Shown here: in pieces, positions 1 through 9,500 of the stretch | Layout: the number at the start of each line of letters is the position of its first letter | Numbering within the stretch: the stretch's first letter is position 1 | Source of the DNA: DAITPV01 sp050692555 | GTDB lineage: Bacteria; Actinomycetota; UBA4738; CALAEC01 | NCBI GenBank assembly: GCA_050692555.1 | Contig: JBOGVS010000029.1 | Coordinates: forward strand, 1 to 42,999 | Length of the DNA: 42,999 nt | Direction of reading: 5' to 3' | Made by a program: the position numbers and the translations under genes | Notes under the pieces: model-generated | Database searches by the model: none | The model's input: only the letters and a program-made list of their open reading frames with translations | Told to the model about the DNA's origin: nothing

Positions 1-318
1 GTCCTTCTGGAGGTGTACGAGCTCGAAGCCGACGACCAGGACCTCAGCACCCGGGTGCAGCCGCTGGTCGAGGACCTGGCCCGAGAGACCGGCGGACGAG
101 TGATCGACGGCCCCACCACCGAATCCATGGGTGGGCTCGCGGCCGTCCGGTACCAGGTGTCGATCCCCAGAGAAGGGGGCGGGGAGATCGGCGCCACCCT
201 GTACTTCGCTTTCGAGGGCTCCACCCAGTACTACATCGACTGCCAGTCCACCTCGGCGTTCGCCACCGAGATCTCCCGAGGCTGCGGGGAGATCGTCTCG
301 TCGTTCGAGCGGATCTGA
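1..318 (+). CDS. C-terminal part of an unrecognised protein (cut by window edge)
   Basis: The frame is open from base 1 and ends at TGA 316-318. A GTG at 13 could serve as a start, but the frame continues upstream without a stop and no Shine-Dalgarno (SD) sequence precedes the GTG, so this is probably only the last ~105 residues of a longer protein. The visible part alternates charged helices and beta-like stretches, has two cysteines near the end (YIDCQS and RGCGEI) and finishes with a helix. This resembles the C-terminal domain of small secreted or lipoprotein folds, but I do not recognise a family and assign no function. It converges with the esterase gene; only 3 bp separate the two stops. 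Confidence 0.55.
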   Translation, partial: VLLEVYELEADDQDLSTRVQPLVEDLARETGGRVIDGPTTESMGGLAAVRYQVSIPREGGGEIGATLYFAFEGSTQYYIDCQSTSAFATEISRGCGEIVSSFERI

Positions 319-321
319 CGG

Positions 322-1347
322 CTACGGCGTCAGGCGCTCGGCAAGATACTTCAGTGACTTCGGATACCGGTACTCGATGCGGTCGTGCGTCGCATCGAAC
401 AGCTCGAAGTACACGTCCGTCACCCCGATCTCGGCGAGGGCCTGCCGGTACGCCTCCGCTCCCAGATCCAGGAAGTACTGGTCCCGCTTTCCGGCGTCGA
501 TGTACAGGGCTCGCATCGAACGCAGGGGCTCGGCGTGGTGCGCGACCATCCGGACCGGGTCCAGAGCCAGCCACCGCTCCCACACCTCGGGGATCATCTT
601 GCCCGTGGAAGTGTCGTACGGCAGTCGAACCGTCCCGTCCTCGTCCGTCGAGTAGCACGCCGCCATGCACCAGTCGTTCAGCAGCACGTCATCGGATTCC
701 TTGGTGAACGCGGGGCGGCCCCGGAAGTCCTCCCAGAACTTCTCGAAGGAGCCCTCGTACTCGTCCCGCAGCGCCCGGACCGACTCGCGGAACGCCGGGA
801 GGTAGCACGCCTCGAACAGGGCGTCCCCGGCGTGGGTGGCCAGGCCGCCCCACAGGTCCTCGCGGAGCATGGGCACCACCATCGCCCCGTAGCCTCCGCT
901 GGACTTCCCGGCGATCCCTCGATGTTCCCGCTCCGGCTCCGTCCGGTACCAGGCGTCGACCCATGGAACGACCTCGTCGCACAGGTACGTCAGGTACCTG
1001 CCGGTGCCGGGCGAGTCGAGGAACTGGCTGCCTCCCAGTGAGGTCCAGCAGTCGACCCACACCACGATGACCGGTGGGATGTCCCCGGAGGCAATCCCCT
1101 CGTCCGCCAGCTCGGGGAATGTCTTGCGGAACGGCACCCGGTTCCGCCACATGTCGAGCTGCCCGGTCAGGCCCTGGATCATGTACACGGAGGGGTACCG
1201 GCGATCTGGCTCCTCCTCGTACCCGGGAGGGACGTATACCCACAGCGGGCGCTGCTGCGGGTCCCCCAGTGGGTTCCCCACCAGGACCTCGCTGTCGAAG
1301 ACGTGCTCGTCCAACCGGCCGGCGAAGTCGTACGACCAGGGGTCCAT
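322..1347 (-). CDS. Esterase, alpha/beta hydrolase of the esterase D/enterochelin esterase type
   Basis: A 341-residue protein starting with MDPWSYDF. The ATG at 1347 is chosen over an in-frame upstream ATG because AGAGAGGAGG lies just before it. It has the layout of the putative esterase (esterase D-like) family: an N-terminal strand with LWVYVPPGYEE, a YPSVYMIQG strand leading to the oxyanion region, the nucleophile elbow GKSSGG at about residue 148-153 (Ser as GxSxG), and a final DATHDR segment that supplies the catalytic His. No signal peptide is visible, so it is probably cytoplasmic. The substrate is unknown; relatives cleave acyl or siderophore esters. It is the last gene of the amt-glnB-glnD transcription unit, 11 nt after the zinc-ribbon gene. 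Confidence 0.8.
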   Translation of the reverse strand: MDPWSYDFAGRLDEHVFDSEVLVGNPLGDPQQRPLWVYVPPGYEEEPDRRYPSVYMIQGLTGQLDMWRNRVPFRKTFPELADEGIASGDIPPVIVVWVDCWTSLGGSQFLDSPGTGRYLTYLCDEVVPWVDAWYRTEPEREHRGIAGKSSGGYGAMVVPMLREDLWGGLATHAGDALFEACYLPAFRESVRALRDEYEGSFEKFWEDFRGRPAFTKESDDVLLNDWCMAACYSTDEDGTVRLPYDTSTGKMIPEVWERWLALDPVRMVAHHAEPLRSMRALYIDAGKRDQYFLDLGAEAYRQALAEIGVTDVYFELFDATHDRIEYRYPKSLKYLAERLTP

Positions 1348-1358
1348 GGTCCTCCTCT

Positions 1359-1616
1359 CTAGGCGCGACGCTCCCGGCGCCAGCACGGAGTGTGCCAGTG
1401 CCGCCGGCTGCCCACGTCATCCTGGGGGATCACCACGAGGTGCATGGTCCCCGGGCGGATCTCCTGCTGACAGCCGGGGCAACGGTAGGTCCGCTCTCCA
1501 GTTACCTGCTGGACGCGGTATCCCGGAGCGGAGGCCCAGGCGGGAGCAACGCTGGAGGGCCGACGGCTCTGTGGCGGCCCGGCCCGCTCTCGTGCGGATC
1601 GATGGCGTCGAGGCAT
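1359..1616 (-). CDS. Small zinc-ribbon-like actinobacterial protein
   Basis: An 85-residue basic protein. The N-terminal 30 residues are rich in Arg, Ser and Pro. They are followed by a core with CPGCQQEI and, near the end, HWHTPCW, so a Cys-x2-Cys plus His/Cys set could bind one zinc ion. Short proteins of this pattern (YRCPGC, then RRHWHTPCW) are widespread and conserved in Actinobacteria, usually annotated as hypothetical or ATP/GTP-binding without experimental basis. The ATG at 1616 overlaps the TAA of the upstream hydrolase (TAATG), which implies translational coupling. Its function is unknown; the coupling suggests only co-expression with the two hydrolases. Confidence 0.75.
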   Translation of the reverse strand: MPRRHRSARERAGPPQSRRPSSVAPAWASAPGYRVQQVTGERTYRCPGCQQEIRPGTMHLVVIPQDDVGSRRHWHTPCWRRERRA

Positions 1617-2260
1617 TAGTGGTCGAGGATGAACCGGGCCGCGACCTCGCCCAGGGCGCTGCCGGTCCCGGCATCGTCTCGGGGGCGCCCCCGGACCCTG
1701 AACGAGTGGTCCCCGCCTTCGACCGGATGCAGGGTGGCCCGGTCCCCGAGACGCCCGATCACCTTCTCGAGCAGGTCCCGGCGAGCGAACGGGTCGGCGG
1801 TCCCCTGGAGGAACAGCTTGGGGATCTCGACCCGGTCAAGGTGCTCGTCCCGGATCCGTTCGGGCTTCCCCGGCGGGTGCAGCGGATAGCCCACGAACAC
1901 CAGCCCCTCCGCGGGAAGATCCCCGTCGGCGACCATCATCGAAGCGATCCGTCCCCCGAGCGACTTCCCTCCCGCCCACAGCGGCTCACCCAGGCTCGCG
2001 GCTCGCTCGAATGCCGCGGCCCAGGCGTCGCGAAGAACGGGCTCCCGGTCGGGGCCTCGGCGCCCGGCCTCCGCGTACGGGAAGTTGAACCGGAGGCACG
2101 ACACCCCGGCGGCGGAGAGCCCACCGGCGAAGCCCTCGAGGAACTTCGTGTTCATGTCTCCCCCGGCCCCGTGGGCCAGCACCAGCAAGGGGCGCCCCTG
2201 GGGACCGTCCAGGATCGCGGAGACCTTCCCCTTGGGCGTTGCGAAGGTCAGCTTCTTCAC
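1616..2260 (-). CDS. Alpha/beta hydrolase of the dienelactone hydrolase/Tex30-like type
   Basis: A 214-residue protein. The GTG at 2260, eight bases after the glnD stop, is chosen because homology-like sequence (KKLTFATPKG) begins there and upstream codons overlap glnD. Visible landmarks are LVLAHGAGG (oxyanion loop, about residue 23-31), FNFPYAEAGRR, the nucleophile elbow GGKSLGGR, LFLQGTADPFA (catalytic Asp) and GGDHSF (catalytic His). This order is typical of the small cytosolic alpha/beta hydrolases of the KANL3/Tex30 type. The substrate is unknown. Overlap with the next gene and proximity to glnD place it in the nitrogen operon. Confidence 0.8.
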   Translation of the reverse strand: MKKLTFATPKGKVSAILDGPQGRPLLVLAHGAGGDMNTKFLEGFAGGLSAAGVSCLRFNFPYAEAGRRGPDREPVLRDAWAAAFERAASLGEPLWAGGKSLGGRIASMMVADGDLPAEGLVFVGYPLHPPGKPERIRDEHLDRVEIPKLFLQGTADPFARRDLLEKVIGRLGDRATLHPVEGGDHSFRVRGRPRDDAGTGSALGEVAARFILDH

Positions 2261-2267
2261 GAGCCGA

Positions 2268-4733
2268 TTATCCTGGCTGGCCCACCAGTCGGGCCACGAT
2301 GGCCCGTTCGATCTCCCCAGCGTGCTCGGGGTCCTCCACCTTCCGTCCGTACAGATCGCGAACATAGAAGGCGTCGATGACCCGGTGTCCCTCGGTGGCC
2401 ACCTTGGCCAGGTGCACGTCGAGGGCGAGGTCATGGAGGGTTCGGGCCACGTCGAAGAGCAAACCGATGCGGTCGGCGGCCTCGACCTCGACCACCGTGA
2501 AGAAGTCGGAGGCGTCGTCCAGGACCCTGACCTCGACCGGGATCTCCGTCCGAGCGGCCGGATAGTGCTGCCGTTTCTCGGCGACCCGGTACTCGAGCGA
2601 CAGGCGCCCCTCCAGGGCCCGGCGAAGCGTGTGGCGGAGCTTGCGCCACCGATCCTCGTCCGCCTCACCCTCGAACGCGGTCTCCACGACGAACAGATCG
2701 ATGGCCACGCCGTCCTCGGTGGTGAACGCCTGGGCGGTCAGGATGTTCAGACCGGCGAGGGCCAGTGCCCCGGCGATCTTGGCCAGGAGCCCGGGCCGAT
2801 CCGCGGCCACCACCGTGAGGTCGTAGGTCTCCGGACGGGTGCCGGGCTCGGCGGCCGTCCGGACCTCCGCGGCGCCGATCGGTGGGCCCACCAGCCGGAA
2901 GTGACGGGCAACGGCTCCGGGTTCCACGGCCAACAGATAGGGACGAGGGAGCCGGGCCAGGTATGCGTCGACGGGCCCCTTGGCCTCCGCACCGAGGAGG
3001 GTGCGGACCTCATCGAGCCGTTCCTCGAGGAGTGCGGCCCGATCCGGCCCCATGTCACCGGCCTCCAGGACGTGCTCCACCTTCCCCACGAGCTCCCGGA
3101 CCAGTGCCAGGCGCCAGGGGGTTCGAGCATGGGGTCCCGTGGCCGCAGCATCGCCGATCGTCAGGATGTAGAGCATCGCCAGACGCTCGGGGTCGGCAAC
3201 CAGCGCGGCCACGTCCAGGACCAGGTTCTGGTCTGACAGGTCGCGCCGGGTGGCGGTGTTCGAGAGCAACAGATGCTCGCGAACCAGGAACCGCACGGTG
3301 TCCGCTGCCGGTCCCTCCACACCGATTCGTTCGAGGACCGCCGCGGCGATCCGTTCGCCGGTCTCCACGTGCCGGCCCTCGCCGGTCTTGCCGATGTCGT
3401 GAAGCAGAGCTCCCAGGAGCAGCGCGTCGCGATCGCGGACACCGGCCACCGCCGCCTCCAGCACCGAGTCTTCCTCTCCTGTGCCTGCGAGCGCGGCGGC
3501 CACCCCAGCCGCCGTCTCCAGCAGGTGTACGTCGACCGTGAAGCGATGGTAGGGGTCCCGCTGCGGCCGGCACCGGACCCCCTCCCACTCGGGGATGAAC
3601 CGCGTCAAGAGCTCGGCACGGTCAAGGGCCTCGAGGGCCCGGCGCCCTCGCTCCCCGGTGGCCAAGAGGTCGAGGAACGCACGCCTTGCGCCGTCGGTCC
3701 ACGTGTACGGCGCCGGGCCGAGGTCGGCCGCCTCCAGGGCGTCGAGCGCAGCGGGAGCGATGGGAGCGCCGGTAGCCGCAGCCCGAGCGAAGGTGACCAT
3801 CACCTCCTCGGGGCTCGTTGGAGTGGCGGCCTCGACCTCCGGCTTCCGTCTCCCGGAGACAGGGGCGGCGGCGCGATCGAAGATCAGGTCCCGCACGTGC
3901 TCCACGTGCCGCGAATGCCCGAACAGGCTTCGCATCAGCGCGTCGATGGCGGTGAGGCCGGGGCTCGTCTGGAACCCGAAAGCCTCGGCCAGCGCCGGCT
4001 GGTGCTCGAGGTACAGGCGGTCGCGGCGGCCTCCGGTCTCCAGGTGGAGGGCGCTCCGCAACCGGACCAGGTATTCCTGTGCATCGGCGAGCGTCTCGCG
4101 CTCTCGCTCACGGATGAGGGCCGCGCGGACCGGGTCACCGTCACCGACCACGCGAACCGTCCACGCCACGGCGTTGGCGTCTCGCATCCCGCCCGAGCCT
4201 TCCTTCAGATCCGGCTCCAGGGAGACCGCGCACGACGCGTAGCTTCCGTGCCGGGTGGCCGCGTCGGACCGGAGCGCATCTACGAAGCCTCCAGGGTCTC
4301 GCCGCAGTGCTCGGATCAGGGCCGACTCAAGCTCGTGCACCAGTGGCTGATGCCCCCACACCAGGCGGGCATCCAGGAGGGAGCAGGCCACGTCCAGGCG
4401 CTCCCTGGCACCGGCAACGCACTGGTCGACGGTCCTCACCGCGTGGCCCAGCGCGAGACCGGCATCCCAGAACGGATAGAACAGGCGCTCGGCCGCTTCC
4501 TGGATCCGAGCGGCCCGCCGCTCGCCGTGCAGGATCATGAGGTCGATGTCGGAGGCCGGGCACAACACCTCGCGCCCGTACCCTCCCAGGGCCACCACCG
4601 CCACCCGACCGGGGAACCCGTCGGCCAGCGACCTGACCGCATCGTCGACCAGCGCCGCCCGCCGCCGTGCAGACCACCGTCCGTGGTGGCCCGACGAGTA
4701 GGCGCGGTCGAGCGCCCGGAGGGCCCGGACCAA
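2268..4733 (-). CDS. glnD: PII-modifying nucleotidyltransferase/removing enzyme GlnD
   Basis: An 821-residue four-part protein. Residues ~44-70 hold the nucleotidyltransferase motif GGYGREVL with Asp62/Asp64 (SDIDLM). A GlnD-type linker with EGSGGMRD follows. The HD domain (LLHDIGKTGEGRH) removes the nucleotide, and two C-terminal ACT domains (starting near DLTVVAADRPG and FTVVEVEAADRIG) sense glutamine. In proteobacteria GlnD uridylylates PII, while in Corynebacterium and Streptomyces relatives it adenylylates it; the sequence alone does not say which applies here. Its partner glnB is directly upstream. The start is uncertain: the TTG at 4733 has a weak SD (GAGGG), and the frame stays open upstream into the end of glnB. 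Usual family length is 800-900 residues, so it is complete. Confidence 0.93.
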   Translation of the reverse strand: MVRALRALDRAYSSGHHGRWSARRRAALVDDAVRSLADGFPGRVAVVALGGYGREVLCPASDIDLMILHGERRAARIQEAAERLFYPFWDAGLALGHAVRTVDQCVAGARERLDVACSLLDARLVWGHQPLVHELESALIRALRRDPGGFVDALRSDAATRHGSYASCAVSLEPDLKEGSGGMRDANAVAWTVRVVGDGDPVRAALIRERERETLADAQEYLVRLRSALHLETGGRRDRLYLEHQPALAEAFGFQTSPGLTAIDALMRSLFGHSRHVEHVRDLIFDRAAAPVSGRRKPEVEAATPTSPEEVMVTFARAAATGAPIAPAALDALEAADLGPAPYTWTDGARRAFLDLLATGERGRRALEALDRAELLTRFIPEWEGVRCRPQRDPYHRFTVDVHLLETAAGVAAALAGTGEEDSVLEAAVAGVRDRDALLLGALLHDIGKTGEGRHVETGERIAAAVLERIGVEGPAADTVRFLVREHLLLSNTATRRDLSDQNLVLDVAALVADPERLAMLYILTIGDAAATGPHARTPWRLALVRELVGKVEHVLEAGDMGPDRAALLEERLDEVRTLLGAEAKGPVDAYLARLPRPYLLAVEPGAVARHFRLVGPPIGAAEVRTAAEPGTRPETYDLTVVAADRPGLLAKIAGALALAGLNILTAQAFTTEDGVAIDLFVVETAFEGEADEDRWRKLRHTLRRALEGRLSLEYRVAEKRQHYPAARTEIPVEVRVLDDASDFFTVVEVEAADRIGLLFDVARTLHDLALDVHLAKVATEGHRVIDAFYVRDLYGRKVEDPEHAGEIERAIVARLVGQPG

Positions 4734-4776
4734 TCGCTGGACCGGGCCCTCGGAGGGATCCGCAGGCGGGGAAGCC

Positions 4777-5115
4777 TCAGATCGCGTCGGGTCCCATCTC
4801 CCCGGTCCGGATCCGGTACACCTGTTCTGCCGGGAGGACGAAGATCTTGCCGTCTCCGATCTTCCCGGTGCGCGCCGACTTGAGCACGGCGTCGACGATG
4901 CCCTGCACCTGGTCGTCCTCCGCGACCACCTCGATCTTGACTTTCGGCACGAAGTCCACCTGGTACTCGGCGCCGCGGTACACCTCGGTGTGCCCGCGCT
5001 GCCGGCCGAATCCCTGGACCTCGGTGGCCGTGAGGCCGTTCACCCCCACCGCCCGGAGGGCCTCCTTGACCTCGTCGAGCTTGAAGGGCTTGATGATCCC
5101 CACCACCAGCTTCAT
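4777..5115 (-). CDS. glnB: Nitrogen regulatory PII protein
   Basis: A 112-residue PII trimer subunit beginning MKLVVGIIKPFKLDEVK. The T-loop carries Tyr51 (RGAEYQVDF), the residue modified in PII proteins, and the B-loop TGKIGDGKIF and C-loop RIRTGEMG that bind ATP and 2-oxoglutarate are intact. PII reports nitrogen and energy status and blocks AmtB through its T-loop. The ATG overlaps the amt stop (ATGA), and GGGAG lies six bases ahead. Position directly after amt fits a GlnK role; naming it glnB or glnK is a matter of convention. The next gene encodes its modifying enzyme. Confidence 0.95.
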   Translation of the reverse strand: MKLVVGIIKPFKLDEVKEALRAVGVNGLTATEVQGFGRQRGHTEVYRGAEYQVDFVPKVKIEVVAEDDQVQGIVDAVLKSARTGKIGDGKIFVLPAEQVYRIRTGEMGPDAI

Positions 5116-6440
5116 CGGCTCTCCCCTCTCCGAGCGTCCGCGGGATCGAGGGCCTCGGCCACTGGAGGCTCGGACATCGGCGCCGGCCGCGAGGCGCCGG
5201 CGTCGTGAGTGGCCACCGCTCCACCCCGATCGCCGAACGTATACCCCACCTCCGAGTGCTGCGACAGGTCCAGACCGGTGACCTCCTCGTCCTCGGTCAC
5301 TCGCAGCCCCACCAGCATGTCGACGACCTTGAGGATCACCAGCGTAGCCAGGAAGGAGAATCCCAGAGTGACGCCGACGGCCACGGCCTGCTTGCCGAGC
5401 TGGCCGAGCCCGCCCTCGAATGCGTTCACGGCCGCGCTGGCGAGCACTCCGGTGAGCAGGGCCCCCACGATCCCTCCGACCATGTGCACGCCGACCACGT
5501 CCAGGGAGTCGTCGTAACCGATCCGTGATTTCAGGTCCACCGCGTAGAAGCAGATGGCCCCGGCGGCCAGCCCGATGAGGATCGCGGCCCACGGCTCCAC
5601 GAACCCCGCAGCGGGGGTGATGGCCACGAGGCCCCCCACCGCCCCGGTGGCGGCCCCGATCGTGGTCGGCTTGCCGTGCTTCATGGCCTCGGGGATCAGC
5701 CATCCGATCACCGCCCCGCCGGTGGCCACCTGGGTGGCCACGAACGCCGACGCCGCCAGTCCGTTCGCCGCCAGGGCCGAGCCGGCGTTGAACCCGAACC
5801 AGCCGAACCACAGGATCGCCGCCCCGGTGATCACCATCGGCACGTTGTGGGGAACGAACGCCTGCTTGCCGTACCCGCGGCGCTTCCCGAGGTACAGGAT
5901 GGCCGCCAGTGCCGCCACGCCCGCGTTGATGTGGACAACAGTGCCGCCGGCGAAGTCCAGGGCTCCGAACTCGAACAGCCACCCGCCGCCCCACACCCAG
6001 TGTGCCAACGGCGAGTACACCAAGATCGACCACAGCCCCAGGAACAGCACGTACCCGGAGAACTTCATCCGCTCCGCCACCGCCCCGGTGATCAGGGCGG
6101 GGGTGATGATAGCAAACATCATCTGGTACACCGCGAATGCCAGGTGAGGCGTCGTGGTTGCATATGCCTCGCTGGGAGCCTGGCCCACGCCCTGGAATCC
6201 CCAGAAGTCGAGGCCGCCGATCAGGCCGCCGATGTCAGGGCCGAACGCCAGCGTGTATCCGATCAGCACCCACAGGACCGTCACCAGCCCCAGGGCGAAG
6301 AACGACTGCATGATGGTGCCAAGCACGTTCTTGGTTCTCACCAAGCCGCCGTAGAACAGCGCCAGGCCCGGCGTCATGAACATGACCAGCGCGGACGCGG
6401 TCAGCAGCCAGGCGGTGTCGCCGGTGTCGATCTCAGGCAT
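5112..6440 (-). CDS. amt: Ammonium transporter Amt
   Basis: A 442-residue membrane protein with about 11 transmembrane helices, typical of Amt/Rh channels. Recognisable family segments are GDTAWLLTASALVMFMTPGLALFYGGL near the N-terminus, FAGGTVVHINAGVAAL containing the first pore histidine, and LDVVGVHMVGG containing the second. It conducts ammonium or ammonia across the inner membrane. The ATG at 6440 is preferred over the GTG at 6446 because GGAGG sits five bases before it. The cytoplasmic tail (~50 residues after the last helix) is longer than the minimum and rich in Ala and Pro. It is the first gene of the nitrogen operon; several short dyads lie upstream. Confidence 0.95.
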   Translation of the reverse strand: MPEIDTGDTAWLLTASALVMFMTPGLALFYGGLVRTKNVLGTIMQSFFALGLVTVLWVLIGYTLAFGPDIGGLIGGLDFWGFQGVGQAPSEAYATTTPHLAFAVYQMMFAIITPALITGAVAERMKFSGYVLFLGLWSILVYSPLAHWVWGGGWLFEFGALDFAGGTVVHINAGVAALAAILYLGKRRGYGKQAFVPHNVPMVITGAAILWFGWFGFNAGSALAANGLAASAFVATQVATGGAVIGWLIPEAMKHGKPTTIGAATGAVGGLVAITPAAGFVEPWAAILIGLAAGAICFYAVDLKSRIGYDDSLDVVGVHMVGGIVGALLTGVLASAAVNAFEGGLGQLGKQAVAVGVTLGFSFLATLVILKVVDMLVGLRVTEDEEVTGLDLSQHSEVGYTFGDRGGAVATHDAGASRPAPMSEPPVAEALDPADARRGESR

Positions 6441-6467
6441 CCTCACCTCCGTCTGCTTCGGGACGGT

Positions 6468-6523
6468 CCGTTTTTACGGGACGGAGATTTCCGTCGGTTT
6501 GCCGGGGTGTTACGCGTTCGTAA
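6468..6523. promoter_or_regulatory. Cluster of three short dyads between amt and the cyclase gene
   Basis: Three perfect inverted repeats lie in 56 bp: CCGT-4-ACGG at 6468-6479, GACGGA-4-TCCGTC at 6480-6495, and TTACG-4-CGTAA at 6510-6523. The stretch is visibly richer in A+T than its surroundings and is shared by the divergent amt and cyclase genes. It could hold operators for a nitrogen regulator, but it does not match the GlnR (GTnAC/GAAAC) spacing I know, and I see no clear -35/-10 pair for amt. Confidence 0.35.
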
Positions 6524-6556
6524 ACTCCGGTCGGGGCGAGGGCGCTCCTCGCGGCG

Positions 6557-6562
6557 TACCCT
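6557..6562 (+). promoter_or_regulatory. -10 box for a leaderless cyclase transcript
   Basis: TACCCT (TANNNT consensus) ends six bases before the GTG start at 6569. There is no SD-like sequence between them, so transcription would begin at or beside the start codon. The same motif and spacing occur before ligD. Confidence 0.5.
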
Positions 6563-6568
6563 CTGGCC

Positions 6569-9500
6569 GTGGCGATCTGTGGGCGATGCGGCCAGGAGAA
6601 CCCTCCAGGCTTCCGGTTCTGCGGCGCCTGCGGGAGCCCCCTGGCCGCCGAGGCCGGCACCGACCGCGAGGAACGGAAGATCGTGACGGTCCTGTTCGCC
6701 GACCTGGTGGACTTCACCAGCCGGGCCGAGCGGCTGGATCCCGAGGACGTGCGGGCCATGCTGACCCCGTACTACGCGCGGCTCCGGAGCGAGCTGGAGC
6801 GATTCGGCGGCACCGTCGAGAAGTTCATCGGGGACGCGGTGGTGGCCCTGTTCGGGGCGCCGCTGGCCCACGAGGACGATCCGGAGCGAGCGGTCCGAGC
6901 GGCCCTGGCCATCCGCGAGGCCATCGGGGAGATGAACGAAACGGACCCCGAGCTGGACCTTCACGTCCGGGTGGCGGTCAACACGGGAGAGGCGCTGGTT
7001 TCCCTGACGGCCCGGCCCGGGGAGGGGGAAGGGATGGCAGCCGGGGACGTGGTAAACACCGCTGCCCGGCTCCAGTCGGCGGCGCCCACGGACGGGATCC
7101 TGGTCGGCGAGCCGACCTATCGGGCCACGGCGCAGGCGATCGAGTACCGGGAGGCCGCTCCCGTGCAGGCGAAGGGAAAGGCTGCTCCGGTGACCGCCTG
7201 GGAGGCCGTCGAGGCCCGCTCCCGGCTCGGCGTCGACGTGGCCAGGGCCGCCCGGACGCCACTGGTGGGAAGGGAACGGGAGGTGGCCCTGCTCCGGGAC
7301 ACCCTGGCCCGGGCTCGACAGGAGCGGTCGCCTCAGCTGGTCACGCTGGTGGGGGAACCGGGGATCGGCAAGAGCCGTCTGGTGTACGAGTTGCTCCGTG
7401 TGGTGGAGGCCGATCCCGATCTCATCTACTGGAGGCAAGGTCGGTGTCTGCCGTACGGAGACGGGGTGAGCTTCTGGGCGCTGGCCGAGATGGTCAAGGC
7501 CCAGGCCGGCATCCTGGAGACCGATCCGGATGACCAGGCCGGGGTGAAGCTGCATCGCACCGTCGCGGGTCTGGTGCCGGAGGCCGAGGACGCCGCGTGG
7601 GTGGAGCGGCACTTGCGCCCGTTGGTCGGGCTGGCCCACTCCGAGGAGCTTCGCGAGGATCGCCAGGAGGAGGCATTCGCTGCATGGCGCCGGCTCATCG
7701 AGAGCCTGGCCGACCAGGACCCTGCCGTGCTGGTGTTCGAGGACCTGCACTGGGCGGATGAGGGCCTGCTGGACTTCATCGATCACCTCGTCGACTGGGC
7801 CGGAGGCGTTTCCTTGCTCGTGGTGTGCACGGCACGCCCGGAGCTGCTGGCCCGGCGTCCAGGATGGGGAGGGGGGAAGCCGAATGCCTCCACCCTGTCC
7901 CTGTCTCCGCTGTCCGAAGAACAGACCGCTCGCCTGATAGCCCACCTGGTGGAGCGAACGGTGCTTCCGGCCGATGTGCAGACGGCCCTCCTGAGCCGAG
8001 CCGGAGGAAACCCTCTGTACGCGGAGGAATTCGCCCGGATGACCGCCGACCGCGGCCTGCGAGGGGATCCCGAGGAGCTCCAGCTTCCGGAGTCGCTCCA
8101 GGGCATCATCGCCGCCCGCCTCGACGGCCTGCCGCCGGAGCTCAAGAGCCTGATCCAGGACGCCGCCGTGCTGGGCAAGGTCTTCTGGCTCGGGGCGGTG
8201 GCGTCGATCGGCGGCGTCGAACGCCGAGACGTGGAACAGCGCCTCCGAGACCTGGAGCAGCGTCAGTTCGTCCGCCGGGACCGACGGTCATCGGTCGCCG
8301 GGGAGACGGAGTACGCCTTCTGGCACCTGTTGGTTCGAGACGTGGCCTACGGGCAGATCCCCCGGGGGCTTCGGGCCCAGAAGCACTCGCTGGCCGCGGA
8401 GTGGATCGCCTCGCTGGCGGCCGACCGCATCGAGGACCTAGCCGAGATGCTGGCGCACCACTACCTGGCGGCGCTGGAGTTCGCCCGGGCCGCGGGCCAG
8501 GACACCATGGCGCTCGAGCCACCCGCCCGAATGGCGCTGCGCGCGGCCGGGGACCGGGCCCTGGCGCTGAACTCCTTCGTTCCGGCGGAGACGTACCTCC
8601 GGGAGGCGGTCGCATTGTGGCCGAAGGACGATCCGGAGCGCCCTGGGGTGCTGTATCGGTACGCCCGGGCCATCTACCTCAGGTGGGAGTCGGCCGGAGA
8701 AGTCCTTTCCGAGGCTCTGGAGGCACTGCTGGCCGCCGGGGAAGTGGAGCTGGCGGCGGAGACTGAGATGATGCTGGGGGACGGCGAATGGCGAGAGGGC
8801 CGCCAGGACCCGGCCTTCGAGCACTTCGACCGGGGCCGGGCCCTGGTGGAGGGGCGGGCTCAGTCAGCATCCAAGGCGTGGGTCCTGTCCCAGCATTCCC
8901 GGTTCTTGATGCTGGCGGGTCGGAACGACGAAGCGATCGAGCTGGGCACCGAGGCCCTGGCGATGGCCGACTCGCTCGGGCTTGGGGAAACCCGGGCGCA
9001 CGCCCTCAACAACATCGGCACGGCTCGGACCGCCAAGGGCGATTTCGGCGGGCTGGCGAACCTGGAAGCGAGCGTGGCCACCGCCGAGAAGGCCAACGCT
9101 CCCAGGGACGTCGTCCGTGCGTACGTCAACCTGTCCTCGATGAGCTACCTGATGGGCAACCTGCAAGAGGCCAGGAGGTTCCATGATCGGGGGATGGAGA
9201 TCGGCGAGCGACACGGCTTCGGGAGCGGCCTCCGATGGCTGCACGGCTCGCTCCCCCTCCTCCTGTACCACGCGGGGCACTGGGACGAAGCGACCCGCGC
9301 TGCGGACGGGTTCATCGCCGAGGTCGAGGCCAGTACCCGTCATTACCAGGAGATGGAGTGCCGTGTGGTCCGCGCCTGGATGCAGCTGGCCCGAGGTGAC
9401 ATCGACGGTGCTCAGGACGACTCGGCCAAGGCGCTGGCCATGGCCAGAGAAGCGAAGGATCCCCAGGCCCTCCATCCCGCACTCGGAGAGCGCGCTCGGA

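Noticed and set aside
1004..2380. Long plus-strand frame over the esterase and hydrolase genes
   Set aside because: Antisense to three genes with catalytic motifs; no family resemblance.
4777..6033. Extended frame that fuses ~300 residues to the N-terminus of PII
   Set aside because: The extra part overlaps amt in another frame and is Gly/Arg-rich shadow sequence; the PII start at 5115 with ATGA overlap and SD is clear.
6468..6530. GlnR box upstream of amt
   Set aside because: GTAAC is present on the minus strand, but the partner GAAAC half-sites are not at the expected 6-base spacing.
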